A stretch of DNA of 64,000 nucleotides from Providencia stuartii (GCF_029277985.1 NZ_CP119546.1:4278001-4342000), one strand, 5' to 3'. Shown: positions 46,172 through 57,548, numbered from the stretch's first letter. The notes: generated from the letters alone by a model not told the origin. Numbers and translations are program-made.

Positions 46172-47368
46172 TTAAGAAATGACATTCAGTTTTTTACCAA
46201 TACGTGTAAATGCATCAACAACTCGTAAAATATCGTCCTCTGTATGCGCCGCAGACATTTGTGTACGGATACGTGCTTGCCCTTGAGGAACAACAGGATA
46301 GAAGAATCCCGTAACATAAATCCCTTCTTCCAGTAGCTCATTCGCAAAAACTTGCGCCAGCGCCGCATCCCCTAACATCACAGGGATAATGGCATGATCC
46401 GCGCCAGCAAGGGTGAAACCCGCTTCAGTCATTTTTTCACGAAATAGTGTCGCGTTGTGCCATAACCGCTCACGTAGCTCATCACCCTCACTCATCATAT
46501 CGATGACTTTAATCGAGGCTGCAACGATGGCGGGTGCTAATGAGTTGGAAAATAAGTAGGGACGAGAGCGTTGGCGTAACCACTCAACGACTTCTTTTTT
46601 TGCCGCGGTATAGCCGCCAGAAGCCCCGCCAAGTGCTTTCCCCAGCGTCCCTGTAATAATGTCTACTCGCCCCATCACATCACAATATTCATGGGTGCCT
46701 CGACCATTTTTACCAACAAAACCAACAGCATGGGAGTCATCTACCATGACAAGTGCTTGGAATTCATCAGCGAGGTCACAGATAGCTTTCAGATCAGCAA
46801 TCACGCCATCCATTGAGAACACACCATCTGTCGCAATCAAGATATGGCGTGCCCCCGATGCTTTAGCTTCCTCTAGACAACGTCGTAGTTCCGCCATGTT
46901 ATTATTAGAATAACGATAGCGTTTTGCCTTACACAGGCGTATTCCATCGATGATGGATGCGTGGTTTAACGCATCGGAAATGACAGCGTCTTCAGGGCCT
47001 AATAAGGTTTCAAACAATCCCCCATTCGCATCGAAACAAGAGGAATAGAGAATGGCATCCTCCATACCTAAGAAATCGGCTAATTTTTTCTCAAGTTGTT
47101 TATGACTATCTTGTGTTCCACAAATAAAGCGGACGGATGCCATACCGAAACCGTGGCTATCCATCCCCTGCTTTGCCGCTTCGATAAGTTCAGGATGATT
47201 AGCTAAGCCAAGGTAATTATTCGCACAAAAATTGATAACGTGTTGACCACCAACGATTTCAATGTCAGAACCTTGTGATGACGTTATTATCCGTTCATGC
47301 TTGAATAAACCTTCGGATTCCGTTTGCACTAATTGTTCTTTAATCTGCTGATAAAATAACTCTGACAT
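46172..47368 (-). CDS. kbl: 2-amino-3-ketobutyrate CoA ligase
   Basis: PLP enzyme of the alpha-oxoamine synthase family, cleaving 2-amino-3-oxobutanoate with CoA to glycine and acetyl-Co[16 protein letters not shown] near residue 46, [14 protein letters not shown] near 109, [17 protein letters not shown] near 207 and the PLP-Lys in [15 protein letters not shown] near 244. 398 residues, as in E. coli. Partner of tdh downstream. Confidence 0.97.
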   Translation of the reverse strand: MSELFYQQIKEQLVQTESEGLFKHERIITSSQGSDIEIVGGQHVINFCANNYLGLANHPELIEAAKQGMDSHGFGMASVRFICGTQDSHKQLEKKLADFLGMEDAILYSSCFDANGGLFETLLGPEDAVISDALNHASIIDGIRLCKAKRYRYSNNNMAELRRCLEEAKASGARHILIATDGVFSMDGVIADLKAICDLADEFQALVMVDDSHAVGFVGKNGRGTHEYCDVMGRVDIITGTLGKALGGASGGYTAAKKEVVEWLRQRSRPYLFSNSLAPAIVAASIKVIDMMSEGDELRERLWHNATLFREKMTEAGFTLAGADHAIIPVMLGDAALAQVFANELLEEGIYVTGFFYPVVPQGQARIRTQMSAAHTEDDILRVVDAFTRIGKKLNVIS

Positions 47369-47554
47369 AACTTATTCCTGTTATAATTCAATTTTTAGAG
47401 TTTAATCATAGATACTAGAACTCGCGACAGCTACAGCATAAATAAATCAAGTTTGTAGCCAAGATCACGCTCATTAGCCTATAAAAAATGTCACTTCTAG
47501 AATGTTTGTCTATTCGTTATGGTGTCGTCAGCGCAGAGAAATGCTATACTCGTC

Positions 47555-47669
47555 ATACTTCAAGTTGCAGCGTTGTTGACTTCATTCATTCACACGAGTC
47601 GCATACTTATATATGCGCCTAGCGACCCATTCACTTATCGCCTAGCTGCACCTCGAAACATTTAGAGTA
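47555..47669. repeat. dispersed palindromic repeat (YPAL-like)
   Basis: About 115 bp between kbl and hldD. Outer arms ATACTTCAAGTTGCAGC and GCTGCACCTCGAAACATTTA are complementary at 11 of 13 core positions, and an inner hairpin CGCATActtatATATGCG sits at the centre. The outer arms resemble the abundant palindromic repeat of Yersinia, Serratia and relatives. Only one copy was noticed in this window. Confidence 0.6.
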
Positions 47670-47722
47670 AATTATGGATAGATTCATGTTCCATATGTCA
47701 TTAACCACTTGAGGTACACCCG

Positions 47723-48661
47723 ATGATCATTGTCACTGGCGGAGCTGGTTTTATTGGTAGCAATATTGTAAAAGCATTAAACGATGCAGGTCGTACAGAT
47801 ATCCTAGTCGTAGATAACCTGAAAGATGGAACTAAATTCGCCAATCTTGTTGACCTCGATATTGCTGATTATATTGATAAAGAAGATTTTATTGCCGGTA
47901 TTATGGCTGGTGATGACTTTGGTGATATCGATGTGGTCTTCCATGAAGGTGCTTGCTCATCCACGACAGAGTGGGATGGTAAGTATATGATGGATAACAA
48001 TTACCAATATTCAAAAGAGTTACTGCACTTTTGTCTAGAGCGTGAAATTCCTTTCCTTTATGCTTCCTCCGCAGCCACTTATGGCGGCCGCAGTGATAAC
48101 TTCATCGAAGAACGTGAGTTTGAGAAACCACTTAATGTTTATGGTTACTCTAAGTTCCTGTTTGACCAATATGTACGTGAAATTTTACCTGAAGCACAAT
48201 CACAGGTCTGTGGCTTTCGCTATTTCAACGTATATGGCCCCCGTGAAAACCATAAAGGCAGCATGGCAAGTGTTGCCTTCCATCTAAATAAACAGATTAA
48301 TGAAGGGCAGCAACCAAAACTCTTTGAAGGTAGCGATGGTTTTCGCCGTGACTTTATTTATGTTGGTGATGTGGCAGCCGTTAATTTATGGTTCTGGCAG
48401 AATAATGTTTCTGGGATCTTTAACTGTGGAACAGGCCGTGCGGAATCATTCCAAGCGGTGGCAGATGCCGTAACACACTTCCATAATGACAAAAATGTTG
48501 CTATTGAATACATTGAATTCCCAGAAAAACTCAAAGGCCGCTATCAGAGCTTCACACAAGCGGATATGACTAAATTACGTGCGGCTGGCTACAAAGCCCC
48601 CTTCAAAACGGTTGCTGAAGGTGTTGCCGAATATATGCAATGGCTGAATAAAGAAGACTAA
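47723..48661 (+). CDS. hldD: ADP-L-glycero-D-manno-heptose 6-epimerase
   Basis: Last step in making the heptose donor of the LPS inner core. [19 protein letters not shown] at the N-terminus binds [24 protein letters not shown] near residue 75, catalytic Tyr/Lys in [14 protein letters not shown] near 138, and [11 protein letters not shown] near 168. 312 residues, start ATG with GAGGT seven nt upstream. Founds the hldD-waaF-waaC operon. Confidence 0.97.
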   Translation: MIIVTGGAGFIGSNIVKALNDAGRTDILVVDNLKDGTKFANLVDLDIADYIDKEDFIAGIMAGDDFGDIDVVFHEGACSSTTEWDGKYMMDNNYQYSKELLHFCLEREIPFLYASSAATYGGRSDNFIEEREFEKPLNVYGYSKFLFDQYVREILPEAQSQVCGFRYFNVYGPRENHKGSMASVAFHLNKQINEGQQPKLFEGSDGFRRDFIYVGDVAAVNLWFWQNNVSGIFNCGTGRAESFQAVADAVTHFHNDKNVAIEYIEFPEKLKGRYQSFTQADMTKLRAAGYKAPFKTVAEGVAEYMQWLNKED

Positions 48662-48671
48662 TACATACTTT

Positions 48672-49718
48672 ATGAAAATATTGGTGATCGGCCCCTCTTG
48701 GGTAGGGGATATGATGATGTCACAGAGCCTATATCGCACAATCAAGGCTCAATATCCTCAAGCACAAATTGATGTGATGGCTCCGCAATGGTGCCGTCCA
48801 CTATTAGCCAAAATGCCCGAGGTCAATGCAGCCATCCCAATGCCATTAGGTCATGGTACGCTCGCTATCGGTGAGCGTCGCCAGCTTGGTCTTAGTCTAC
48901 GCCATAATGGTTATGACCAAGCGATTGTTCTCCCTAATTCCTTTAAATCTGCGCTCGTGCCTTTCTTTGCTAAAATTGCTAAACGGACCGGCTGGCGTGG
49001 TGAGATGCGTTATGGATTACTCAATGACCTACGTATATTAGATAAGAGCGCATTTCCATTAATGGTACAGCGCTATGTAGCATTGGCTTATGATAAGCAC
49101 ACTATTCATAGTGCAGCAGATATTTCTGAGCCTATTTTGTGGCCCAAACTTGTCGTTAACGAACAAGAAGTTACCGATGCGATGAATGTTTTTAGCATCG
49201 ATACAACGCGCCCCATCATTGGCTTTTGCCCCGGCGCCGAATTTGGCCCGGCAAAACGCTGGCCCCATTATCATTATGCCGCCCTCGCTGAACAACTGAT
49301 CAGTGAAAAAGGCTATCAAGTTCTCTTATTTGGCTCACAAAAAGATCATGATGTAGGCGAAGAAATTCGCGCAAGCCTAACAGACAGTGCCAACGAACAT
49401 TGCAGTAACCTTGCGGGAAAAACATCTTTAGAGCAAGCTGTCAGCCTTATTGCCAGTTGCCAAGCGGTTATTAGTAATGATTCCGGATTAATGCATATCG
49501 CCGCTGCATTAGGTAAACCACTTGTCGCACTCTATGGCCCGAGTAGCCCCGATTTTACACCTCCACTATCCCATCAAGCAGAAGTGATTCGTTTAATCAG
49601 TGGCTACCATAAAGTCCGTAAAGGTGATGGGGAAAGTGGCTATCACCAAAGCTTAATTGATATTCAACCGCAATTAGTGATTGAGGCATTAGCGCGATTA
49701 CACATAGGTGTCGATTAA
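48672..49718 (+). CDS. waaF: LPS heptosyltransferase II
   Basis: GT9 enzyme adding the second heptose to the inner core at the cytoplasmic face. ILVIGPSWVGDMMMSQSLY at residues 3-21 is the family start; FCPGAEFGPAKRWPHYHYAAL near 190 and ISNDSGLMHIAAALGKPLVALYGPSSP near 262 are donor-binding blocks. 348 residues. Ten nt after hldD; its stop overlaps the waaC ATG by one base. Confidence 0.96.
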   Translation: MKILVIGPSWVGDMMMSQSLYRTIKAQYPQAQIDVMAPQWCRPLLAKMPEVNAAIPMPLGHGTLAIGERRQLGLSLRHNGYDQAIVLPNSFKSALVPFFAKIAKRTGWRGEMRYGLLNDLRILDKSAFPLMVQRYVALAYDKHTIHSAADISEPILWPKLVVNEQEVTDAMNVFSIDTTRPIIGFCPGAEFGPAKRWPHYHYAALAEQLISEKGYQVLLFGSQKDHDVGEEIRASLTDSANEHCSNLAGKTSLEQAVSLIASCQAVISNDSGLMHIAAALGKPLVALYGPSSPDFTPPLSHQAEVIRLISGYHKVRKGDGESGYHQSLIDIQPQLVIEALARLHIGVD

Positions 49719-50683
49719 TGCGTGTACTGTTAGTTAAAACCTCATCGATGGGCGATGTTTTACACTCCCTACCGGCATTAACGGATGCACAACTGGCCTT
49801 CCCAGAGATTCAATTTGACTGGGTAGTAGAAGAAGGCTTTGCCCAGATCCCAACATGGCACAGCGCCGTTCATCAAGTGATCCCTGTCGCCATTCGTCGT
49901 TGGCGTAAGAATTGGTTCTCTGCGCCAATCCGAGCCGAACGTGCTCAATTTCGCCAGCAGCTTACCACGACGCATTATGATGCCATTATTGATGCACAAG
50001 GCTTATTAAAAAGCGCATTTCTGGTCACTCGCCTCGCAGATGGTCCGAAACATGGCTATGATCGCCATAGTATTCGGGAACCAATTGCCAGTTTTTTTTA
50101 CGACTATAAATATCAAATCAGTAAGCAACAACACGCAGTAGAGCGTATTCGCCAACTATTTGCCGCAAGCCTTGGCTATGATTGCCCCAACACACAAGGT
50201 GACTACGCAATCGCTCAACATTTTTTACATGCACCGACGGTCACAACAGATGATTACGTCGTATTTTTGCATTCAACGACCCGTGATGATAAACACTGGC
50301 CTGAAAGCCACTGGCGGGAACTTATTGCATTAATGGCGGAAAGTGGTTTAAGAATAAAGCTGCCATGGGGTGCTGAACATGAACGCCAAAGAGCATTACG
50401 CCTCGCGGATGGATTTAATTTTGTCGACGTTTTGCCTAAATTAACCTTAGCGGAAGTGGCTCTACAGATTGCTAATGCGAAGGCGGTCGTCTCTGTTGAT
50501 ACAGGTCTTAGCCATTTAACCGCGGCCTTAGATAAACCAAATTTCACCCTATTCGGCCCAACAGACCCTGGGTTAATTGGTGGTTATGGTTTAGAACAGC
50601 ATGAAATTAAATCCGTGGATGGTACTATGAGTTCAATAAAACCTAATGAAGTATTTGAAAAATTGAAATCTAGAGTCTCATGA
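49718..50683 (+). CDS. waaC: LPS heptosyltransferase I
   Basis: GT9 enzyme that adds the first heptose to Kdo2-lipid A. VLLVKTSSMGDVLHSLPALTDA near residue 3, DFDWVVEEGF-like FDWVVEEGFAQIPTWH near 33, LHSTTRDDKHWPESHW near 184, VSVDTGLSHLTAALDKPNFTL near 255. 321 residues. Overlaps waaF by one base and closes the inner-core operon. Confidence 0.96.
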   Translation: MRVLLVKTSSMGDVLHSLPALTDAQLAFPEIQFDWVVEEGFAQIPTWHSAVHQVIPVAIRRWRKNWFSAPIRAERAQFRQQLTTTHYDAIIDAQGLLKSAFLVTRLADGPKHGYDRHSIREPIASFFYDYKYQISKQQHAVERIRQLFAASLGYDCPNTQGDYAIAQHFLHAPTVTTDDYVVFLHSTTRDDKHWPESHWRELIALMAESGLRIKLPWGAEHERQRALRLADGFNFVDVLPKLTLAEVALQIANAKAVVSVDTGLSHLTAALDKPNFTLFGPTDPGLIGGYGLEQHEIKSVDGTMSSIKPNEVFEKLKSRVS

Positions 50684-50743
50684 TTTATATATCACTGATT
50701 GATTATAACTAAATTTTATACTATGACGGGCTAGCCACATTTT

Positions 50744-51604
50744 ATGAAAGAATCAATAACAATAGTAACTGCTTTTTTTGATATTGGCAGAGGAAACTGG
50801 AATAGAGCAAATGGCCGTTCTAGATCTTTAGAGCGTACAAATAATACTTATTTAAAGTATTTCCGCAGATTAGCTAAGCTCGAAAATAAAATGGTCATTT
50901 TTACGTCCTCAGAATTTAAGGAAAAAATTCTTGCTCTGAGGAAAGATAAACCAACCCATATAATCACAATTGATCTTCAGAAAAAATTTAAATTTATCCT
51001 CAAAAAAATAGACAAAATACAAAACAGTGACTCATTTAAATCGTTAATCCAACCTAAACTCTTACGCTGCCCTGAGTATTGGTCGCCTGAATATGTTTTG
51101 ATCAACAATATAAAGTCTTTTTTTGTTAAAAAAGCCATTGATGAAAACCTTGTTGATAGTGACTTAGTTGCATGGGTTGATTTTGGTTATATTCGTAATA
51201 ATTCAATACGTTATGGTATAACTGAATGGAATCATCCTTTCGATAAAAATAAAGTTCATCTTTTCACTATCAAAAATACTTTAGATCTTACGGATGAAAA
51301 AGCCGTGTTAGAAACTATCTTAAATAATGACCCACATATTATTGGTGGAGTATTGGTTGCTAGTAAAGAAAAATGGCCTGAATTTTATAAGCTTATATTC
51401 AAAACGCAAAAAGACTTTTTAGCTTCAGGTATGATTGATGATGATCAAGGAATCTACATAACATGCGTAAGCAAAAACCCTGATCTCTTCCAACTAAATT
51501 ACTTGGGATATATGAACTGGTTAAACGTGTTTAAATTATTCCATGATGGCTCAAAATCAAATAATTTAATCCGTTTAGGTATTAAGTTAAAGATAATTAA
51601 ATAA
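50744..51604 (+). CDS. htrL: HtrL/YibB family protein
   Basis: Protein of unknown function of the HtrL/YibB family, in E. coli also located in the LPS-core region near hldD. 286 residues; opening SITIVTAFFDIGRGNWNR is the family hallmark, followed by TSSEF near 54, PEYWSPEYVLINN near 111, AWVDFGYIR near 145 (DxG motif resembling a nucleotide-sugar binding strand) and GGVLVASKEKW near 199. The fold hints at a glycosyltransferase, but no activity is established. Starts 60 nt after waaC. AT content rises here relative to waaC. Confidence 0.8.
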   Translation: MKESITIVTAFFDIGRGNWNRANGRSRSLERTNNTYLKYFRRLAKLENKMVIFTSSEFKEKILALRKDKPTHIITIDLQKKFKFILKKIDKIQNSDSFKSLIQPKLLRCPEYWSPEYVLINNIKSFFVKKAIDENLVDSDLVAWVDFGYIRNNSIRYGITEWNHPFDKNKVHLFTIKNTLDLTDEKAVLETILNNDPHIIGGVLVASKEKWPEFYKLIFKTQKDFLASGMIDDDQGIYITCVSKNPDLFQLNYLGYMNWLNVFKLFHDGSKSNNLIRLGIKLKIIK

Positions 51605-51610
51605 TTGTTC

Positions 51611-51641
51611 ATGTAACGCCTTGTTAGACGAGGCGTTACAT
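51611..51641. terminator. hairpin between htrL and the GT39 gene
   Basis: ATGTAACGCCT / AGGCGTTACAT, perfect 11-bp stem, 9-nt loop, between convergent genes; little T-run on either side. Confidence 0.7.
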
Positions 51642-51646
51642 TCAAT

Positions 51647-53107
51647 CTACTTTTCAGGAGCGATAAAGCCAAAACACATGGTTTCAGGTTCGGCATCCGG
51701 CTCAGAGCGGTAAATAACATCTTCTTTTTCTATCCTGAACTGTGGCCAATATTTACGAACTTTATCAAAGTTTTCATGAGCACAGTCATCATACTTACGC
51801 CCCAATAAGATAGCACCATGCTGGCGAATTTCTTCTTCGGTAATGCCACGGTTATACACATTTGGCGGCATATGATGCTCAAGAGTCCAAGGCTGGATCA
51901 CATGTGGTCTATCTTTAGCATAAATAATAAACCATTGGTGTAAGTTATCTTCCCCTCCAACATATTTTAAGGGAACCCCATAACGTTGATACCAACGCTC
52001 TTCACCTTCTGCAATCAGCGTTTTTACACCAATAAACTTTTGGCCTGCCCCTCGGATATTTGCGGCCTGCACAATACAGTAGCCTAACAAAACAACGACA
52101 CCAAAAATGGCTAAGCCAATGAGTGGTTTTCTTAACGACTTCGTTGGCATAACCGTTATCGAACCAATAAATAACGGAGCACAGGCCGCCATAAAGGGTT
52201 GTAGCCACTCAGTAATACGACCACCATCATGGAAGGAAAACCAACCATAAATAACGATAAGAGGGAAAAGGACTAAAAAATTTGCCATTCGATTCGCCAG
52301 AGTTTTTGGCCAACCTAATTTCCCACCGCAACAATACAAAATAATTGCCGCAATAATTAAAGGATAAAATACGCTTAACGCGGCTTGGGTCGTATGTAAA
52401 TTAAAACCTGGGTCGATCTGTGAATCTACCCACTTAAAGGCAGAAAAATCACTGGCCATTAGCCAAAAGAAGTTAGGTAGTACAATGGCGAACCAAAGGG
52501 CTATCGCTAAATAGAAAACAGGATAGCGATAACTTTGACGAACTTGCTTAACGGATAACGTCAAGAGAAATACTGAGCCTACAAGTGATAACGTGGAGTA
52601 TTTACCCATTGTCGCTAACCCAGCACATAGCGCGAATAACAGCCACCATGTTGGGTTTTCATAAACAGCACGTAGGAAGAAATAGATTATCCAAGCCCAG
52701 AAAGTGACTAAAATATAGTTATCATTATAAGGGATGATATCAAAATTAATGACACCCGATAAATTCAACATGAGCATCGCGAACCACGCTAAATCACGAC
52801 GTTCTGTTAAATAATAGGCTAATTTCCAAACGCCTAATAAACCGAAGGCAATACCGACAAAATGAATAAAGTACCAATAAAAGCTGTAGGATATACCTAA
52901 GTGGATAGCTGGCCACATAAGTGCACCAACAAACCAAGGATTTTTAGGTGATCCCCACTCCCCATTCATCCCCCAGTTAACGGCCTCTACCGTATCATAA
53001 GGTACAGTGGGGTCTAAATAGAAACTGGCTAAAATCCATGCAACCGCATAGCCAATGACCCATAAATAAACATATTTGTTTGATGTTGATTGATTGATTG
53101 TTGGCAT
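51647..53107 (-). CDS. GT39/ArnT-like membrane glycosyltransferase
   Basis: Lipid-linked-sugar transferase of the GT-C type, with about ten membrane segments and a soluble C-terminal domain of ~110 residues (from about 375). The acidic pair of the first periplasmic loop is present as VPYDTVEAVNWG near residue 37, and FDIIPYNDNYILVTFWAW near 125 matches the conserved second loop. Family members use undecaprenyl-linked sugars to decorate lipid A, core or other envelope glycans at the periplasmic side; which one is not readable. It sits between inner-core genes and waaA, on the opposite strand from htrL. Confidence 0.75.
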   Translation of the reverse strand: MPTINQSTSNKYVYLWVIGYAVAWILASFYLDPTVPYDTVEAVNWGMNGEWGSPKNPWFVGALMWPAIHLGISYSFYWYFIHFVGIAFGLLGVWKLAYYLTERRDLAWFAMLMLNLSGVINFDIIPYNDNYILVTFWAWIIYFFLRAVYENPTWWLLFALCAGLATMGKYSTLSLVGSVFLLTLSVKQVRQSYRYPVFYLAIALWFAIVLPNFFWLMASDFSAFKWVDSQIDPGFNLHTTQAALSVFYPLIIAAIILYCCGGKLGWPKTLANRMANFLVLFPLIVIYGWFSFHDGGRITEWLQPFMAACAPLFIGSITVMPTKSLRKPLIGLAIFGVVVLLGYCIVQAANIRGAGQKFIGVKTLIAEGEERWYQRYGVPLKYVGGEDNLHQWFIIYAKDRPHVIQPWTLEHHMPPNVYNRGITEEEIRQHGAILLGRKYDDCAHENFDKVRKYWPQFRIEKEDVIYRSEPDAEPETMCFGFIAPEK

Positions 53108-53315
53108 ACTGTCTTAAATAATCAAGTAAAGGTACTCACCATCTATTCAGCCCTTTTATAACTTACAGAAACATAAGGCGAATAGTCGTAATGAAAATTA
53201 AACGGCAGATTCTACTATAGTTTATAGTGAATAATAAGAAGAGTAGACAAATAGTCATTATCTATTGTCGTTTTATTCAAGTTAAAAAATTCTGAATTAA
53301 AGATAATGACTAAAA

Positions 53316-54593
53316 TTATTGTTCTCTAGGAGGTAAATAAGGCTGTAACAGCTTGAGCAACCGTTGTAATGCGCCTTGATTTTCATGCAATACTTCTGCT
53401 GCATGACGCCCATAATACAAACGATAATCTTCGTCTGATAAAAGACTTGTCACGGCTTGTGTCATCGAATCACTGTCAGTCACCGTGATTAGGCCATCCG
53501 CTTGCTTTAACTTTCCACAAATATCTTTAAAGTTAAATGTATGTGGCCCCATTAATACAGGTAATGCATGAGCGGCTGCCTCAAGGGGATTATGTCCACC
53601 GGTTTCCACAAGGCTGCCACCGACAAACGCCAAATCCGCAATTCCATACAGCAACATCAATTCGCCCATCGTATCGCCGATCACGACTTGTGTCTCTGCG
53701 GTAGGAACAATCCCCTCACTGCGCCGGATGAATTTTAGTCCTGCTTTACGTGTCAACTCTTCCGCTTTGCTAAAACGTTCAGGATGACGAGGCACTAAAA
53801 TTAATAATAAATCAGGGAACTGGGTAAGTAGCTGTTGATGGGCATCTAAAACAATGGCTTCCTCACCTTCGTGAGTACTCGTTGCGATCCAAACGGGCCG
53901 ATGTGCTGCCCATTGCCGACGCAATGTGACTGCACGAACAGCAAGTTCCGGTGTCACCGAAATATCAAACTTCAAGCTACCCGTCACATTCAATTGCACC
54001 CGTCTTAAACCAAGCTTAATGAAGCGTTCCCCATCTTCTTGATGTTGTGCTGCTACCATCGTGACATTCCGCAACATACGCTTCACGAAACTACCCAGTT
54101 TTTGGTAACCCGCGGCAGAACGTTCTGATAACCGTGCATTAGCAATCACTAATGGAATTTGTCGGCGATTAAGCTGATTAATCATATTAGGCCATAATTC
54201 CGTTTCCATAATGATGACCAGCTTAGGATCAACGTGGTTGAGGAAACGGCGCATCGAGCCAGGAAGGTCATAAGGGAGATAAACATGATAAACATCATCA
54301 CCAAATGCGGATACCACACGTTCAGAACCCGTTGGGGTCATCGTTGTCACTGTTATTGGTAATGATGGGTAGTGATGTCGTAGTGCTCTTACTAAAGGCA
54401 CAGCAGCAAGTGTTTCACCAACAGAGACGGAATGTAACAGAATACCACCTGGCGCAACTTTACCGGCGCAAAAGCCGTAGCGTTCTCCCCAGCGTTTACG
54501 ATACGCGGGAGCCTTGCGACCTCGCACTAATAGACGAATCCAAATGAGTGGTTGGATAAGATAAAGCAGTACCTGATATAAACGCAATAACAT
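53316..54593 (-). CDS. waaA: Kdo transferase WaaA
   Basis: GT30 enzyme that adds two Kdo residues to lipid IVA. One N-terminal membrane anchor near residues 3-20; LLHSVSVGETLAAVPLVRAL near 52, TTMTPTGSERV near 83, MVMETELWPN-like IIMETELWPNMI near 127, VWIATSTHEGEE near 231 and GGSLVETGGHNPLEAA near 306. 425 residues as in E. coli. coaD is divergent, as in the conserved waaA-coaD neighbourhood. Confidence 0.96.
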   Translation of the reverse strand: MLLRLYQVLLYLIQPLIWIRLLVRGRKAPAYRKRWGERYGFCAGKVAPGGILLHSVSVGETLAAVPLVRALRHHYPSLPITVTTMTPTGSERVVSAFGDDVYHVYLPYDLPGSMRRFLNHVDPKLVIIMETELWPNMINQLNRRQIPLVIANARLSERSAAGYQKLGSFVKRMLRNVTMVAAQHQEDGERFIKLGLRRVQLNVTGSLKFDISVTPELAVRAVTLRRQWAAHRPVWIATSTHEGEEAIVLDAHQQLLTQFPDLLLILVPRHPERFSKAEELTRKAGLKFIRRSEGIVPTAETQVVIGDTMGELMLLYGIADLAFVGGSLVETGGHNPLEAAAHALPVLMGPHTFNFKDICGKLKQADGLITVTDSDSMTQAVTSLLSDEDYRLYYGRHAAEVLHENQGALQRLLKLLQPYLPPREQ

Positions 54594-54802
54594 TCGATCT
54601 GATTCACTTACTAAAATTGGCGCTATCTTAACATAAACCTTTTATGAAAGTGTGCAGAATATGCACCTAAAAATAGACTTGAAATTAACTTAAGCGGCTA
54701 TTCGTGAGTTGCAACTCCCCTTAATAGTCGATAATGTTGATGATATGCACATATTACTTAATTTAAATTTACATAAATAAGTATTAATAAACAACGAGAT
54801 AA

Positions 54803-55294
<492 letters not shown>

Positions 55295-55295
55295 A

Positions 55296-56105
55296 TTATT
55301 TTTGGCATTGAGGGCAATAAAAAGTACTGCGTTGACCTTGTTTGATACTCATAATCGGCGTCCCGCACATCAAACAAGGTTCCCCTTTTTTACCATAAAC
55401 AAATAATTCTTGGGCAAAGTAACCAGGCTTACCATCAGACTGTAAAAAGTCTTTCAACGTTGTTCCACCTTGTTCAATGGAACGCCGCAATACTTTCTTA
55501 ATTTGTGTAACCAAACCCTCTGATTGCTCAAGCGTTAATGTATTCGTGATTTTTTCTGGCGAAATACCTGCCGCAAATAGCGCTTCATTCGCATAAATAT
55601 TCCCCACCCCGACGACCACCTTGTTATCCATCAGCCAAGGCTTGATAGCAATTTTTCGTTTTGCTGCCTGCTCAAATAAATATTGAGCATTAAACTCATC
55701 CGAAAGAGGTTCAGGCCCTAAATGTGCCAAGACAGAGCTCGTCGCAAGGTCGTCACACCATAACCAAGCCCCGAAGCGTCTCGGGTCGGTATAACGCAAA
55801 ACCTTGCCATCCTTTAATACTAAATCAATATGGTCATGCTTTTCTTCAGGCAACTCTTCTAACAAAATGCGTAAGCTGCCCGACATACCGAGATGAATGA
55901 TTATCCAACCTTGTTGTAGTTCAATTAATAGATATTTCGCACGCCTTTGAACACTTAAAATAACCTCATCAGATAAACTTTTGATCTGTTCTGAAACAGG
56001 CCAACGTAAACGGCCATTACGCACTACGGCATATTGGATAATATTACCGACGAGATGAGGCTCTATGCCTCTGCGGCTGGTTTCAACCTCGGGTAGCTCT
56101 GGCAT
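55296..56105 (-). CDS. mutM: Formamidopyrimidine-DNA glycosylase
   Basis: Base-excision repair enzyme removing 8-oxoguanine. It must start with PELPEVET after Met removal, because Pro2 is the nucleophile; ATG 56105 with AAGGAT seven nt upstream fits, whereas the longer frame to 56147 does not. Other residues: Glu3, Lys57-region [10 protein letters not shown], the [12 protein letters not shown] helix-two-turn-helix near 168 and the C-terminal zinc finger (CLMC-N16-CPQC). 269 residues. Confidence 0.97.
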   Translation of the reverse strand: MPELPEVETSRRGIEPHLVGNIIQYAVVRNGRLRWPVSEQIKSLSDEVILSVQRRAKYLLIELQQGWIIIHLGMSGSLRILLEELPEEKHDHIDLVLKDGKVLRYTDPRRFGAWLWCDDLATSSVLAHLGPEPLSDEFNAQYLFEQAAKRKIAIKPWLMDNKVVVGVGNIYANEALFAAGISPEKITNTLTLEQSEGLVTQIKKVLRRSIEQGGTTLKDFLQSDGKPGYFAQELFVYGKKGEPCLMCGTPIMSIKQGQRSTFYCPQCQK

Positions 56106-56309
56106 GAATAGATCCTTAAACAGCGATATGATTAATATAAAAATCAAAATACCTTAAACGAACTGACCATGTTAACCCACTGATCAACTGGACATTCAAG
56201 TATATGATAAATACAATTCGCCTATTAGCAATCAAAGATCCGTTATCTAACACAATATCGTCACTTTTGATCACCGACAAAAATCTGACAGCAATCGATA
56301 GGCAAACTT

Positions 56310-57548
56310 GTGAATATAAAAAACTATATTATTAGTCAATTTCCTTTTTTATTAGTTTCCCTTGTCATATTGGGTATGTTTACAAATGATACTCAAGGCG
56401 TGTTAAATATTTCTGCTGTCTTACTCTTTCTCTATACTGTCTATACCATTATTAAAAATAAAATAAATATCAAAGATGACCTTATTCAGTTAGTTAGAGG
56501 ACGAAAAGTATTCTTTTTATTTAGCTTATGGTGTATTTTATGCGCGATATTTTTTACTTACTCTCAATTTACACTAGAAGCGCTGAAAGAATTTTTCAAT
56601 GACTGGCGCTATGTCATTATCATTACGTTATTTTTAATCGCATTCAGAAATAACGAATCAAAATCAATAAAAACAATAAGTTATGCCTTGATTGCTACTT
56701 TGGCATTTACTCTTTTTATATCTCCAATATTAAAACAATTTAAAGATAGTGACTTACCTCTATTTTTACAGCTTAGGTATGGTTTTGCTCACTATACAAC
56801 ATTGCTTTTTCCATTTACCTTCGCTGCCTTATTTATTTTTAAAAATAATCTATTAAAAGTAGCAATGTTTATTTTATCCATTTTTGCATTTTGTTTTTTA
56901 CTTTATACTGGTAGTCGTGGAGGCGTACTTGCTGTAGTTATTGAAACATTAATTATTTTATTTTTGTTTTCTCAAAGTATTAAAAAATTTACTTTATACA
57001 TTGTTATTTTTGCCATTGCCTCTTTAAGTGTTACAACCATCGCTTATACCACCATTCCTCAAGTAAAAAATAAGATAAACCAAACTCTAGACGCAAAAAA
57101 CATTTCATCAGGTAGAGACAAAATTGTGATGACACGTTTCCCTATTTTTATGAATCAAACTAAAAATATTCTATTTGGTGTTGGGTATGGTTCTGTCTCT
57201 TACAACCAGTATCTGAATGATAATAATGCAGAAAGATTTCGTGGTGGCGGAAAATTTTCACAACGCAAAAATGAATATGTACATAATAATGATGACCCAT
57301 TTTTCTTAAACATCTTATATAATGTAGGTTTAGGTGGGTTGCTGTTATTTATTATTGCTTATGTTATTAACTTAAAAGATTTAATGAGAAATATAAAATC
57401 GCAAAAAAATATTTTAAATGTGGGTATCTTTGCCTCCTCTATTGGCTATTTTTTAATCTACTGCCTCTTTGAATTTATATTTTTAGATATTTTCTTCCTA
57501 TACAATATTTTCGTTGCTATCTTAATTAACCAAAAGCGCATCCATTAG
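56310..57548 (+). CDS. O-antigen ligase family protein, copy 1 (WaaL-like)
   Basis: Multi-membrane-span protein (about eleven to twelve segments, 412 residues) of the Wzy_C/O-antigen ligase family. The Arg of TGSRGGVLA near residue 207 and the His in YVHNNDDPFFLNILYNVGLGG near 331 are the conserved functional pair of WaaL. A ligase moves polymer from undecaprenol to the core sugar. Transcribed alone on the plus strand between mutM and the core-transferase operon. A second ligase-type protein lies at 61012-62250, so which of the two is the true WaaL is open; the other could act on another glycan. Confidence 0.78.
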   Translation: MNIKNYIISQFPFLLVSLVILGMFTNDTQGVLNISAVLLFLYTVYTIIKNKINIKDDLIQLVRGRKVFFLFSLWCILCAIFFTYSQFTLEALKEFFNDWRYVIIITLFLIAFRNNESKSIKTISYALIATLAFTLFISPILKQFKDSDLPLFLQLRYGFAHYTTLLFPFTFAALFIFKNNLLKVAMFILSIFAFCFLLYTGSRGGVLAVVIETLIILFLFSQSIKKFTLYIVIFAIASLSVTTIAYTTIPQVKNKINQTLDAKNISSGRDKIVMTRFPIFMNQTKNILFGVGYGSVSYNQYLNDNNAERFRGGGKFSQRKNEYVHNNDDPFFLNILYNVGLGGLLLFIIAYVINLKDLMRNIKSQKNILNVGIFASSIGYFLIYCLFEFIFLDIFFLYNIFVAILINQKRIH

